The position numbers and the translations under genes are program-made. Of a stretch of 64,000 nucleotides of DNA, positions 26,483-35,112 are shown one piece after another; the stretch's first letter is position 1; every line of letters starts with the position of its first letter. Where the stretch lies: the NCBI GenBank assembly GCA_035565975.1, contig DATMRT010000081.1:1-64000 (forward strand). The letters run 5' to 3'. The notes below the pieces were generated by a model. That model ran no database searches. It was not told where the DNA came from and saw only the letters and a list, made by a program, of their open reading frames with translations. This stretch comes from Ga0077530 sp035565975 (lineage in GTDB: Bacteria; Pseudomonadota; Alphaproteobacteria; Rhizobiales; Hyphomicrobiaceae).

Positions 26483-26680
26483 ATGGGACTCTATTTTACG
26501 ATGTTCTACGTCTTCATCGTTGGGGCGCCGATCCTGGCGGGCATTCTTGCTGTCCAGGTAGGCACATCGCCTGCCGCATTCGATCTCGGCGTCGCCATGC
26601 TGCTCGCCTGCATCGCACTCGTGTGGCTCTATGAGCATTTCGCGACACGCCACGCAGCGAGCATCTCCGCGCGTGCCTGA
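26483..26680 (+). pseudogene. Remnant of an MFS transporter C-terminus
   Basis: This frame encodes 65 residues made of two membrane helices, GLYFTMFYVFIVGAPILAG and FDLGVAMLLACIALVWLYEHFA. It resembles the last helices of a major facilitator protein, including the charged end. A +1-shifted frame just upstream (about 26350-26480) may be the preceding part. There is no N-terminal portion and no ribosome site, so it is read as a decayed fragment. The rest of the gap 26257-26684 shows nothing else. Confidence 0.5.
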
Positions 26681-26684
26681 CGCG

Positions 26685-26888
26685 TCACGACGGCTGCCGC
26701 TTGCCCGGTACGCACTGCGGCTGGCGCCCTTGCAGCACGATCATTTCGCGTACCATCGCATCCACAATGGCATTCATCGGTAACCAACGGGCGCCCGCCG
26801 CCCGGATCGCCTCACGTATGAGTGCGCGCACCTCTGCCACGTCCTGCTCATGAATTTCCGCGATCGCCGCCATCTCCTCTTCACTCAT
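26685..26888 (-). CDS. Small helical hypothetical protein coupled to the zinc GTPase
   Basis: From the ATG at 26888 the product has 67 residues: MSEEEMAAIAEIHEQDVAEV, then a mostly helical segment and a Cys/Lys-rich end. The start lies 8 bp inside the 3' end of the COG0523 GTPase gene (ATGAGTGA), so translation is likely coupled. No family is recognised. Its place at the end of a putative Zur-controlled transcript suggests a role in zinc homeostasis, which is inference only. A longer frame upstream exists but overlaps the GTPase gene. Confidence 0.6.
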   Translation of the reverse strand: MSEEEMAAIAEIHEQDVAEVRALIREAIRAAGARWLPMNAIVDAMVREMIVLQGRQPQCVPGKRQPS

Positions 26889-28146
26889 GTGCACGCCCGC
26901 TCCCCCATGCCGGAAATGGGTCAGAAAGCCTTCGCCATGCCTTGGTATCGACGTGGCCGGATTTCGGAAGCGGCAGCAGGCAGCTATCGAGGGACGCCCG
27001 TATCGCGCATTCGTCCATGTCATGCGTGCCGATGAAGACGATCTCTTGTTTGCGATCGCCGAACGGCTCGCTCCAACGTCGCTTGATCATCTCGACGTGA
27101 TCTGGATCTTGTGGCCAGCGCTCCTTCGGCACAGCCGCCCACCAAAACCCCGCGGCGTTGTGCCGGACGAGGGCGCCGGCCATGCTCACCTCACCGCACC
27201 ATTCGGGCCGCGTTGCGATCCAGAAAAAGCCCTTGGCACGTACGACATTGGGCCATGTCTTATTGAAGAACGCATGCAGCTTTGCCGGGTCGAACGGCGC
27301 CCGGGCCCGATAGACGAAGCTGCGGATGCCGTACTCTTCCGTCTCAGGAATGTGATCCTTGAAACCGTTCAGCTCCTTGAACCAGAGCGGATGGCGATGC
27401 GCCTGCTCGAAATCGAAGCGGCCGGTGTCCAGGATTTCATCGAGCGGGGCCTGGCCCTCGATCGTCTCGACAATCCGCGCGCTAGCATTGAGCGAGCGGA
27501 CGATCATCCGCGCGGCTTCAATTTGCTGCGGCGTCGCCACATCGAGTTTGTTGAGCACGACCACGTCGGCGAATTCAATCTGCTCGACGAGAAGGTTCAC
27601 GAGCGGGCGGTCGTCGCCCTCGCCGAGAGATTGGCCGCGATCAGCCAGGAAATCCGTCGATGCGTAGTCCTTGAGAAGATTAGCCGCATCCACGACCGTT
27701 ACCATCGTGTCGAGACGCGCGACATCCCCGAGGCTCACACCATACTCGTCACGGAAGTCGAACGTGGCGGCGACAGGCAGCGGCTCTGAAATGCCGGTGG
27801 ACTCGATCAAGAGGTAGTCGAACCGCCCATGTTCGGCCAAGCGGCGCACTTCTTTGAGCAGATCGTCGCGTAACGTGCAGCAGATGCAGCCGTTCGACAT
27901 TTCGACGAGCGCTTCGTCCGTACGCGAAAGATTGGCGCCGCCGTCGCGCACCAGATCTGCGTCGATGTTCACTTCGCTCATGTCATTGACGATAACCGCG
28001 ACCTTCCGTCCTTCCCGATTGTTCAGGACATGATTGAGCAGCGTCGTCTTACCCGCGCCCAGGAACCCCGACAGCACGGTGACAGGCATTCGACCATCCG
28101 GTCGAGCCTCGCCTCTCACGATATGCTGCATAAGTTGCTGATCCAT
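26881..28146 (-). CDS. zigA: COG0523 zinc-chaperone GTPase (ZigA/CobW-like)
   Basis: The 421-residue G3E-family GTPase has Walker A TVLSGFLGAGKTTLLNHVL, the metal-binding CxCC motif in SNGCICCTLRDD, the switch segment IESTGISEP and VVLNKLD for guanine recognition. A CobW C-terminal domain (GFFWIATRPEW) follows. ZigA-type members are made under zinc starvation and deliver zinc to client proteins in the cytosol. A Zur-like palindrome sits 38-55 bp upstream of the ATG, supporting this over a cobalamin (CobW) role. Confidence 0.88.
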   Translation of the reverse strand: MDQQLMQHIVRGEARPDGRMPVTVLSGFLGAGKTTLLNHVLNNREGRKVAVIVNDMSEVNIDADLVRDGGANLSRTDEALVEMSNGCICCTLRDDLLKEVRRLAEHGRFDYLLIESTGISEPLPVAATFDFRDEYGVSLGDVARLDTMVTVVDAANLLKDYASTDFLADRGQSLGEGDDRPLVNLLVEQIEFADVVVLNKLDVATPQQIEAARMIVRSLNASARIVETIEGQAPLDEILDTGRFDFEQAHRHPLWFKELNGFKDHIPETEEYGIRSFVYRARAPFDPAKLHAFFNKTWPNVVRAKGFFWIATRPEWCGEVSMAGALVRHNAAGFWWAAVPKERWPQDPDHVEMIKRRWSEPFGDRKQEIVFIGTHDMDECAIRASLDSCLLPLPKSGHVDTKAWRRLSDPFPAWGSGRAHE

Positions 28147-28183
28147 AAGCCTCTCTCTGATCTATTGCCCGACCCGACTTATC

Positions 28184-28201
28184 GTAATGTTATACTATTA
28201 C
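28184..28201. promoter_or_regulatory. Zur-like operator upstream of the zinc GTPase
   Basis: GTAATGTTATACTATTAC is an imperfect inverted repeat (GTAAT...ATTAC) with the GTTATA-type core typical of proteobacterial Zur boxes. It is 38 bp from the GTPase ATG and about 118 bp from the divergent SDR ATG, so it fits the GTPase promoter best. Zinc-loaded Zur would repress here. Confidence 0.65.
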
Positions 28202-28318
28202 ATCCCGGGCGTCGAGCTGGAACGAGACGAATTGTAGGGATGGACGGGAGCAGGCTTGTTGGGACGTGCGCGCCCGTGCAGTCTGGCGCCAAACAAACGC
28301 GGGCGGAGGAATGTGCAC

Positions 28319-29131
28319 ATGCCGGAAATGGGCCTCGAAGGTAAAGTTGCGATCGTCACGGGCGCCGGCTCGCGCGCGCCCGGCATCGGGAATGGGCGGG
28401 CGGCCGCCATCCTCCTCGCGCGCGAGGGCTGCAAGGTCGCGCTCCTCGACGCGACAAAGGAACTGGGTGAGGCCACCAAGGAGATGATCGACGCCGAGGG
28501 CGGCACGTCGATGGTTGTCGTCGGCGATGTCGCTGATCAGGCGTCGTGCGCAGCGGCGGTCAGGAAGATCGTCGAGACCTGGGGTCGCGTGGACGTGCTC
28601 GTCAATAATGTCGGCATCGGTGGACCCGCCGGCAACGCGGTCGATGTCGATGCCGAGGCGTGGGATGCCGCCATGCGCGTCAACGTGACGTCGATGATGC
28701 TCATGGCGAAGTACGCGATCCCCGAAATGCGCAAGCTCGGCGCGGGATCGATCATCAACATCGCCTCGATCGACGGACTCAGAGGCGGCAATCCGAACCT
28801 CTTCTACACCGCCTCGAAGGGTGCCGTGGTGCAGATGACTCGCGCCATGGCCGCCCACCACGGGCCCGAAGGTATCCGCGTGAACTGCATCGCACCGGGC
28901 TACGTCTACACGCCCATGGTCTTCGCTGGCGGCATGACGGACGAGCTGCGCGAAGCACGCCGCAAGAATACGCTCCTGCAGACGGAGGGCACGGGCTGGG
29001 ACATCGGCAAGGGTGTGGTCTATCTCGCCTCGGAGCAGGCGCGCTGGGTCTCGGGCATCATCCTGTCGATCGACGCGGGCTCGATGGCCGGCACGGTGGG
29101 CAATACCACGCCCGTCAAGGCCTTCGACTGA
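28319..29131 (+). CDS. Short-chain dehydrogenase/reductase
   Basis: The 270-residue SDR has the cofactor motif TGAGSRAPGIGNGRAA, an extended variant of TGxxxGIG. It also has NNVGIGG, the catalytic Ser/Tyr/Lys region IASIDGLRGGN and FYTASKGAVVQM, and ends with a typical SDR tail. It probably oxidises or reduces a secondary alcohol/ketone with NAD(P). The ATG at 28319 has GGAGGA 8 bases upstream; a Met four codons later is an alternative. It is followed by an enolase-superfamily gene, suggesting a small sugar-acid or hydroxy-acid catabolic unit. Confidence 0.9.
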   Translation: MPEMGLEGKVAIVTGAGSRAPGIGNGRAAAILLAREGCKVALLDATKELGEATKEMIDAEGGTSMVVVGDVADQASCAAAVRKIVETWGRVDVLVNNVGIGGPAGNAVDVDAEAWDAAMRVNVTSMMLMAKYAIPEMRKLGAGSIINIASIDGLRGGNPNLFYTASKGAVVQMTRAMAAHHGPEGIRVNCIAPGYVYTPMVFAGGMTDELREARRKNTLLQTEGTGWDIGKGVVYLASEQARWVSGIILSIDAGSMAGTVGNTTPVKAFD

Positions 29132-29204
29132 GACCGCTTGGCTCGGGACGCGCGATCTGGTCTAAGCTCGCGGCGAAAAACACCAACTGCTTGGAGGATG
29201 CCTC

Positions 29205-30413
29205 ATGAAGGTCGCGAAGGTCGAAACGCTTTCCTGCGACGCTGGCTGGCGGAACTATCATTTCGTCAAGCTCACCACCGATACCGGCATCGTCGGCTGG
29301 AGCGAGTTCGACGAGGGTTTCGGCGCCCCGGGCCTCAGCTCTGCCATTCAGCGCCTCGCAGCCCGCGTCGTCGGCCAGGATGCGCATGACCACGAGCGTA
29401 TCTATCAGGAGCTCTATGCCATCACACGCCCCGCGGCGGGCGGCGTTGTAGCGCTCGCGCTCGGCGCGATCGAGAATGCACTTCTCGATGCCAAAGCCAA
29501 GAGCCTCGGCGTTCCGTGCTACGAGCTGCTGGGCGGTAAAGTCCGCGACCGCATTCGCGTGTACTGGTCGCACTGCGCGACGTGGCGGATCAATCATCCG
29601 AGCTACTACAAGCCCGCGATCACGGACCTCGACGGCGTCAAGAGCCTCGGGCGCGAGGTCCGCGAGAAAGGCTTCACGGCCTGCAAGACGAATATCTTCC
29701 TGTATGAGGGACAGAAGAACCCGAAGGGCTGGCGCCCCGGCTTCGGATCGCCCAATCAGCCCGACCTGAACGTCGAGCGAAACGTGCTGCGGAATCTCCG
29801 CATGCACCTGGAAGCCCTGCGGGACGGCGTTGGGCCGGACGTCGACATTCTGCTCGACCTGAACTTTCATGCCAAGACCGAGGGCTTTCTCAAGATCCTG
29901 CGCGAGATCGCCGACCTAGACATGTTCTGGATCGAGATCGACAGCTACAGTCCGGAGGCGCTCGGCTATATCCGTCGCCAGAGCCCGCATCCGATCTCGT
30001 CGTGCGAGACCCTGCTCGGCGTTCGCGAGTTCCTGCCCTATTTCCGCGAGCAGGCCATGGACGTGGCCATCATCGACACGCCCTGGAACGGCGTTTGGCA
30101 GTCGCTGAAAATCGCGAATCTCGCGGAGGCGCACGAGGTCAACGTCGCTCCGCACAACTTCTATGGCCATCTCTGCACGATGATGAATGCGCACTTCTCG
30201 GCGTGCGTGCCGAACCTGCGGATCATGGAGACGGACATCGATCGGCTCGCGTGGGACCACGAGCTCTTCACGCACGTCCCTGAGTTCAAGGACGGGCATC
30301 TCATCCTGCCGGACCGTCCCGGCTGGGGCACGGAGCCGAACGAAGCCGGCCTCGCCGCACACCCGCCGAAGAACAACTCCGGACTGCTCAACTACGGCAG
30401 CCAGAAGAAGTAG
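29205..30413 (+). CDS. Mandelate racemase/muconate lactonizing enzyme family protein
   Basis: This 402-residue enolase-superfamily protein has the N-terminal capping domain and a TIM barrel. Metal ligands are visible as Asp in LLDLNFHAK, Glu in MFWIEIDSY and Glu in SSCETLLG. A His in VAPHNFYGHL is a probable acid/base. Family members dehydrate or racemise sugar acids and related carboxylates. TTGGAGGATGCCTC precedes the ATG. It lies 73 bp after the SDR on the same strand. The exact substrate cannot be read. Confidence 0.88.
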   Translation: MKVAKVETLSCDAGWRNYHFVKLTTDTGIVGWSEFDEGFGAPGLSSAIQRLAARVVGQDAHDHERIYQELYAITRPAAGGVVALALGAIENALLDAKAKSLGVPCYELLGGKVRDRIRVYWSHCATWRINHPSYYKPAITDLDGVKSLGREVREKGFTACKTNIFLYEGQKNPKGWRPGFGSPNQPDLNVERNVLRNLRMHLEALRDGVGPDVDILLDLNFHAKTEGFLKILREIADLDMFWIEIDSYSPEALGYIRRQSPHPISSCETLLGVREFLPYFREQAMDVAIIDTPWNGVWQSLKIANLAEAHEVNVAPHNFYGHLCTMMNAHFSACVPNLRIMETDIDRLAWDHELFTHVPEFKDGHLILPDRPGWGTEPNEAGLAAHPPKNNSGLLNYGSQKK

Positions 30414-30441
30414 CGCTTGGCTGTGCACACGCTGTCGATCC

Positions 30442-31047
30442 TTAAAGCACGCGCATGAGGATCGGCAGCGTACCGTTCACATGCAGATATTCGAGCGCCT
30501 CGATGATCGGAAAGACGGCGAGAAAGAGGATGGCATCCAGCAACGTGCGCTTGAGGGCTTTCGGCGAGAAGTAGACTTCCTGCTCGTCACTGTAGAGCGC
30601 CGGGTTCGGCCAGAAGAGCGGCGTGCGACGGCTGTAAGCCTCATAAACCGGTCCGAACTTGCTGCGGAGGAAGTCGGCCTCCTTCGCGGCCGTCACCGAA
30701 AATACGGCATAGGCGACAAAACCGAGCCCGAGCGCGACCAGCAGCGAACCATACATGAGGCCGACGCCGACAGCGCCAATGCACGAGAAGAAGTAAAGCG
30801 GGTTCCGCATCATCGAGTACGGGCCTGTCGTCACGAGCTCCACATTCTTCTTGGAGCCGACGTAGAGGATGCTCCACATCCGCCCGACCATGCACGCGAA
30901 GACGAGGCAAATGCCGATGATCTCGATGAACTCGTGGGTGGCGCCGTCCCAAGTGGGCTGGGCCAGGAAGAGGAGCGGGAGCGTCATCAGCGCCCCAGCT
31001 TGCAGGATGTGAATGCGCTGACGCTGCAGTACTGGCGTTGCTCTCAT
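30442..31047 (-). CDS. Membrane methyltransferase of the ICMT/PEMT-like family
   Basis: The 201-residue protein has several hydrophobic segments and the family signature TTGPYSMMRNPLYFF followed by an E/Y-containing end (FGPVYEAYSRRTPLFWP). Such integral-membrane methyltransferases act on lipids or isoprenylcysteine-like substrates with SAM. Bacterial targets are mostly unknown. The ATG at 31047 is chosen because AGGGGGCCACC stands before it; a longer frame lacks this. It is convergent with the enolase gene, 28 bp apart. Confidence 0.85.
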   Translation of the reverse strand: MRATPVLQRQRIHILQAGALMTLPLLFLAQPTWDGATHEFIEIIGICLVFACMVGRMWSILYVGSKKNVELVTTGPYSMMRNPLYFFSCIGAVGVGLMYGSLLVALGLGFVAYAVFSVTAAKEADFLRSKFGPVYEAYSRRTPLFWPNPALYSDEQEVYFSPKALKRTLLDAILFLAVFPIIEALEYLHVNGTLPILMRVL

Positions 31048-31141
31048 GGTGGCCCCCTGCGGACGATCGACCACCTGTCGGCTCTGCCTCAATTGCAGCA
31101 AATTGAAGGCAAAGAGATCGCGTACGTCCTCGCCCGATACT

Positions 31142-31876
31142 CTATGTCGCGTCGTGGAAGATGATGCCGAGCGTATGCCGGCGGCCGCTCAGCACCTCGC
31201 TCACGCCATGGCGAAGGTTCACGCGGTACGTCCCGCGTGTACCTGCGACTGGACGATGATGAACAGCGAACACGACACCATCGCCCTGCCCCAAGGGCGC
31301 AACCGATGCCCGTGACTGCATGCGCGGGCGCTGCTCGGTGATGACGAACTCGCCACCCGTGAAGTCGCGTCCCGGAGCCGACAGCAGGATCGCAATCTGC
31401 AGCGGAAAGACGTGCGCGCCGTAGAGATCCTGATGCAGGCAATTGTAGTCGCCGGCAACGTACTGCAGGAGCAGCGGCGTCGGCCTGGTCTGGCCGGCGG
31501 CGTGGCAGCGCTGCAGGAACGCCTCATGCGTCGCGGGGAACTGCACGTCGATCCCCATGGCCGCGTTCCAGCGATTGGCAATCTGCGCAAGTGGTGGATA
31601 AAGCGCGGGACGCAAGACACCGATCAGCTCCGGCAGCGGATAGGAGAAGTACTTGTACTCCCCCTTTCCGAAGCCGTGACGCGCCATATGAATATGGCTA
31701 CGGAAATGGTGGTCCTCGGGATACATACTCGCCACCGTCCGACACTGCTCGGCCGTCAGCAGATGCGGAAGGATGGCGAAGCCGCGCGCGTCGAGGCTCG
31801 CGCCGGCCGCCACCCAGTCGGTCTCCGCCAGCGATGAAGGCTGAGCCGTACGCTGCCGTTCGCGGGCCGCGCTCAC
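31142..31876 (-). CDS. 2OG-Fe(II) oxygenase (Oxygenase-NA type) coupled to ada
   Basis: The 244-residue product has the iron facial triad HxD in CLHQDLYGAHVFPLQ, with a distal His in YRVNLRHGVSEV, and FTGGEFVITEQRPRMQSR. These match the PF09859-type oxygenases linked to oxidative repair of damaged DNA. It begins with GTG at 31876 inside the ada stop (GTGA) and behind GGGAGGCGC, so it is translated with ada. Context and family both suggest removal of alkyl lesions, perhaps AlkB-like, but activity is inferred. Confidence 0.85.
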   Translation of the reverse strand: MSAARERQRTAQPSSLAETDWVAAGASLDARGFAILPHLLTAEQCRTVASMYPEDHHFRSHIHMARHGFGKGEYKYFSYPLPELIGVLRPALYPPLAQIANRWNAAMGIDVQFPATHEAFLQRCHAAGQTRPTPLLLQYVAGDYNCLHQDLYGAHVFPLQIAILLSAPGRDFTGGEFVITEQRPRMQSRASVAPLGQGDGVVFAVHHRPVAGTRGTYRVNLRHGVSEVLSGRRHTLGIIFHDAT

Positions 31877-32955
31877 GACTGCGCCTCCCGCGCCAGAAGC
31901 TCGCGCTTGCGTTCGACACCCCAGCGGTAGCCGGAGAGCCCTTGGTCGCTGCGCACCACGCGATGGCACGGTATTGCGACGGCGAGCCTGTTCGCGGCGC
32001 ACGCCGCCGCGACGGCGCGCACGGCTTTCGGCATCCCGATGCGCTCCGCGAGCTCGGAATAGCTGACGGTCTTGCCTGCCGGGATCTCGCGTAGGGCCTG
32101 CCAGACGCGGTGCTGGAAAGCGGTGCCGCGCACATCGAGAGGCAGATTGAAGCGGGTGCCTGGTGCCTCGATGAGCGCGATCGCCTTGGCGAGCACCTTC
32201 TCGAATTTCCGATCACCGCCGATGAGCTCCGCGTTCGGAAAGCGGCCTTCGAGATCTCGGAGGAGCGTCTCGGGATCGTCGCCGAGCAGGATGGCGGCTA
32301 TGCCTTTGTCGCTGGCCGCGACGAGGATCGCACCGAGTGAGCACTGCCCGATCGCAAAGCGCAGTTGCATATCCTTGCCTCCTGCACGGAAGTTCGTGGG
32401 CGTCATGCCGAGGATCTCATCGGTGTGGGCATAGAAACGGCCGCTCGAATTGAAGCCGGCCTCGTGAAGAGCTTCTGTCACGCTGGGACTCCTTTTGAGG
32501 TTATCGCGCACGCGCTTCTGTCGATGCGCAACGGCGTAGGCCTTGGGCGTCACACCCGTGATGCCCTTGAAAATGCGATGGAAGTGATAGGGACTGAGGC
32601 CCACGGTTGCGGCGAGTGCTTCGAGTGTCGGCGGCTCCTCCGCCTCTTCGATGAGGCGACAGGCCTTGGCCACCCGTTGAGCGTGCTCCGTTTCGAGCGA
32701 GATCGCTTCAGGCTTGCACCGCTTGCACGGACGAAAGCCCGCTGCCTCTGCCGCAGCAACCGACGTATGGAAGGCCATGTTCTCGCGCCGCGCGAGCCGC
32801 GACGGACACGACGGCCGGCAATAGACGCCCGTCGTCGCCACCGAATAGACGAACGTGCCGTCGAAGCTCTTGTCCCGAGCTGCCACGGCCGCGTAGAGCC
32901 GATCCTCATCGAGCCTGGACGGGCGGGCCTTCGCGATAGCGTTTCTGTCGGCCAT
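31873..32955 (-). CDS. ada: Ada: methylated-DNA repair protein and transcription activator
   Basis: The 360-residue protein has three parts. The N-terminal Ada domain has zinc cysteines Cys46, Cys50, Cys77 and Cys80, with the same spacing as E. coli Ada. An AraC-type helix-turn-helix follows (LSPYHFHRIFKGITGVTPKAY). Last is an O6-methylguanine-DNA methyltransferase with Cys330 in AIPCHRVVRS. It transfers methyl groups from DNA to itself and then activates repair genes, probably including this operon. An ATG at 32979 is an alternative start. Confidence 0.95.
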   Translation of the reverse strand: MADRNAIAKARPSRLDEDRLYAAVAARDKSFDGTFVYSVATTGVYCRPSCPSRLARRENMAFHTSVAAAEAAGFRPCKRCKPEAISLETEHAQRVAKACRLIEEAEEPPTLEALAATVGLSPYHFHRIFKGITGVTPKAYAVAHRQKRVRDNLKRSPSVTEALHEAGFNSSGRFYAHTDEILGMTPTNFRAGGKDMQLRFAIGQCSLGAILVAASDKGIAAILLGDDPETLLRDLEGRFPNAELIGGDRKFEKVLAKAIALIEAPGTRFNLPLDVRGTAFQHRVWQALREIPAGKTVSYSELAERIGMPKAVRAVAAACAANRLAVAIPCHRVVRSDQGLSGYRWGVERKRELLAREAQS

Positions 32956-33166
32956 AGGTATGTTCTTTCTCACTTCCATGTGCCGTAACATAGGCCCCTT
33001 CGCCTCTGCCCACACTCCGGTCCTTGCTTTCAAATTCGGATTTCCGCCATTCGGGCAATTCGCGCCGAATTCCTGGCTGGATTGGTCCGCACATTGACTG
33101 TGGAGACGCTCTTCTATCAATTTCCCGTGCTGCACCCCGGCAGCGCCCATCCGCGGAGTGATGCCC

Positions 33167-33982
33167 ATGTTGCCTCGCATCAGGCTATTTGCCGTGGCGG
33201 CCATGCTCCTCGCCCTTTCCGTCACCGCTCCAAGGGCTCAAAGCACCGGCTTCGTCTCCCTACTGACGCCGAGGGGGGCGAAGCAGGCGTTCATCCTGAT
33301 CAAGCCCCAGAAGCCCGTCGCGGCGGTGGTCCTGTTTGCAGGCGGACATGGCGCCCTCCGCCTGCAAAGCGCGCGGTCCATGGCCTGGGGCTCGCAGAAC
33401 TTCCTCGTCCGCACGCGCGACAAGTTCGCCGCGCAGGGCCTCATGGTGGCGGTCGTCGACGCGCCCTCGGACCATCAGAGCACGCGCGGCATGAACGCGA
33501 TCTTCCGCATGAGCCGCGAGCACGCGCAAGACATCGGTGCCGTGGTCGACTATCTCAAGAAGGAGGCCAACGTGCCGGTCTGGTTGGTCGGCACGAGCAT
33601 GGGAACATTCTCCGCAGCGGGCGGCGGCATCGCCCTCCGGAGTATTCACGGCATCGTTCTGACATCGACGATCACGCGCGCGAATCCCAATTGGAATATC
33701 CGCCAGAGCCACCCCAACGGCGTCGCCAGCATGCGGCTCGCCGCGATCACCGTTCCGACACTGGTTCTCTCACATCGCCATGACGGCTGCGACATCACGC
33801 CGGCCTCCGACGCGCCGAAGCTGACGAAGGCACTCTCCAAGTCCCGCAAAGTCGATGTGGTTCTGCTCGATGGCGGCAACGCGCCGAAGTCCGAGCCCTG
33901 CCAGGCCTTGGCCCAGCACGGCTTCTACGGAATCGAGGGGCAGGCAGTCGCGCGCATCGCGCAATTCATCAAAGCCAACTGA
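33167..33982 (+). CDS. Exported alpha/beta hydrolase
   Basis: From the ATG at 33167 (GGAG 8 bases upstream) the 271-residue product starts with a signal peptide (RIRLFAVAAMLLALSVTAPRAQ). An alpha/beta hydrolase domain follows, with nucleophile elbow VGTSMGT and a downstream LVLSHRHDGCD. The GGHGALRL loop may form the oxyanion hole. It is probably a periplasmic esterase or lipase-like enzyme of unknown substrate. It stands alone, divergent from ada and 19 bp from the convergent MetE-core stop. Confidence 0.85.
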   Translation: MLPRIRLFAVAAMLLALSVTAPRAQSTGFVSLLTPRGAKQAFILIKPQKPVAAVVLFAGGHGALRLQSARSMAWGSQNFLVRTRDKFAAQGLMVAVVDAPSDHQSTRGMNAIFRMSREHAQDIGAVVDYLKKEANVPVWLVGTSMGTFSAAGGGIALRSIHGIVLTSTITRANPNWNIRQSHPNGVASMRLAAITVPTLVLSHRHDGCDITPASDAPKLTKALSKSRKVDVVLLDGGNAPKSEPCQALAQHGFYGIEGQAVARIAQFIKAN

Positions 33983-34001
33983 CGCTCACGCGCTCAGGAT
34001 C

Positions 34002-35018
34002 TCACTTTCTGAGCAGGGCCGCACCCGCGCCGAGCGCCTGCAGCTTGCCCGCAGCCACTGCGCGCGGCAACGGCGCCATGCCGCAGTTCGTGCAGCCCTG
34101 GATGCGCTCTGCATCCGCATATTTGAGTGCTTCCTTCAGCGTGCCTGCGACCTGTTCCGGCGTCTCGACGCGGCTTGTCGCTACGTCGATGGCGCCGACG
34201 AGGATCGTCTTGTCGGCGAGATGCGAGATGAGCGAGATCGGCACCTTCGATCCGGCACACTCGAGCGAGACCTGCTGGATCTTCGAGCGGTTCAGCGCCG
34301 GAAAGATCTCCTCGTACTGGCGCCATTCGCCACCGAGCGTCTCCTTCCATTTGAGATTGGCCTCGATGCCGTAGCCGTAGCAGATGTGGACGGCGGTGCT
34401 GCACTTCAAACCTTCAGCCGCCGCCTCGAGCGCGGTGATACCCCAGTCCTTCACGTCATTCATGAACACATTGAAGGCCGGTTCATCGAACTGGATGACG
34501 TCGGCGCCGAGCGCTTCCAACTCGCGCGCCTCGGCATTGAGCACCTTGGCGAAAGCCATCGCCATATCCGCGCGGCGACCGTAGTGCGCATCCGCGATCG
34601 TGTCGCAGATGGTCATCGGCCCCGGCAGCGTGAACTTCATCCTCCGCTTGGTGTGTGCGCGCACGAAACGAACATCCTCGCTGTGCACGGAGCGCTTGCG
34701 CGTGATGGGACCGGTGACGGTCGGCACCTCGACGACATAGCGGTTGTCGCGGATGCCCATCTGCGTCTTCTTCTGCCAGTCGATACCGCCGACGTGCTCG
34801 AGAAAGCCGTGCACGAAATGAATGCGGAACTGCTCGCCGTCGGAGACGATGTCGATGCCGGCGTCCTCCTGCAGCTTGAGCCACACGAGCACGGCATCCT
34901 CCTGCGCCCGGCGCAACGCCTCGCCGTCGTACCGCCATGCACCCCACAGCTTCTCCGGCTCGGCAAGCCAACCGGGCTTCGGCAGACTGCCGGCAATGGT
35001 CGTCGGAAATCGTGCCAT
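34002..35018 (-). CDS. Core (C-terminal-domain-only) MetE-type methyltransferase, copy 1
   Basis: The 338-residue protein matches only the catalytic half of cobalamin-independent methionine synthase. The zinc ligands are visible: His211 and Cys213 in AVHICYGYG, Glu253 in SLECAG and Cys312 in CTNCGMAP. The N-terminal MetE domain is absent. Such stand-alone enzymes are known as core-MetE and can use other methyl donors such as methylcobalamin. GAGGGAGGATC precedes the ATG. It follows the class II aldolase gene, separated by 94 bp with a hairpin (GCTGCCTC/GAGGGCAGC at 35045-35064). Confidence 0.85.
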   Translation of the reverse strand: MARFPTTIAGSLPKPGWLAEPEKLWGAWRYDGEALRRAQEDAVLVWLKLQEDAGIDIVSDGEQFRIHFVHGFLEHVGGIDWQKKTQMGIRDNRYVVEVPTVTGPITRKRSVHSEDVRFVRAHTKRRMKFTLPGPMTICDTIADAHYGRRADMAMAFAKVLNAEARELEALGADVIQFDEPAFNVFMNDVKDWGITALEAAAEGLKCSTAVHICYGYGIEANLKWKETLGGEWRQYEEIFPALNRSKIQQVSLECAGSKVPISLISHLADKTILVGAIDVATSRVETPEQVAGTLKEALKYADAERIQGCTNCGMAPLPRAVAAGKLQALGAGAALLRK

Positions 35019-35112
35019 GAGATCCTCCCTCGTGCTTGTTCTTGGCTGCCTCTTAGAGGGCAGCGCGCAGCCTAGCCCTGTTGGCCTCTCTCCGCCAGGG
35101 AGGCGGAAGCGC

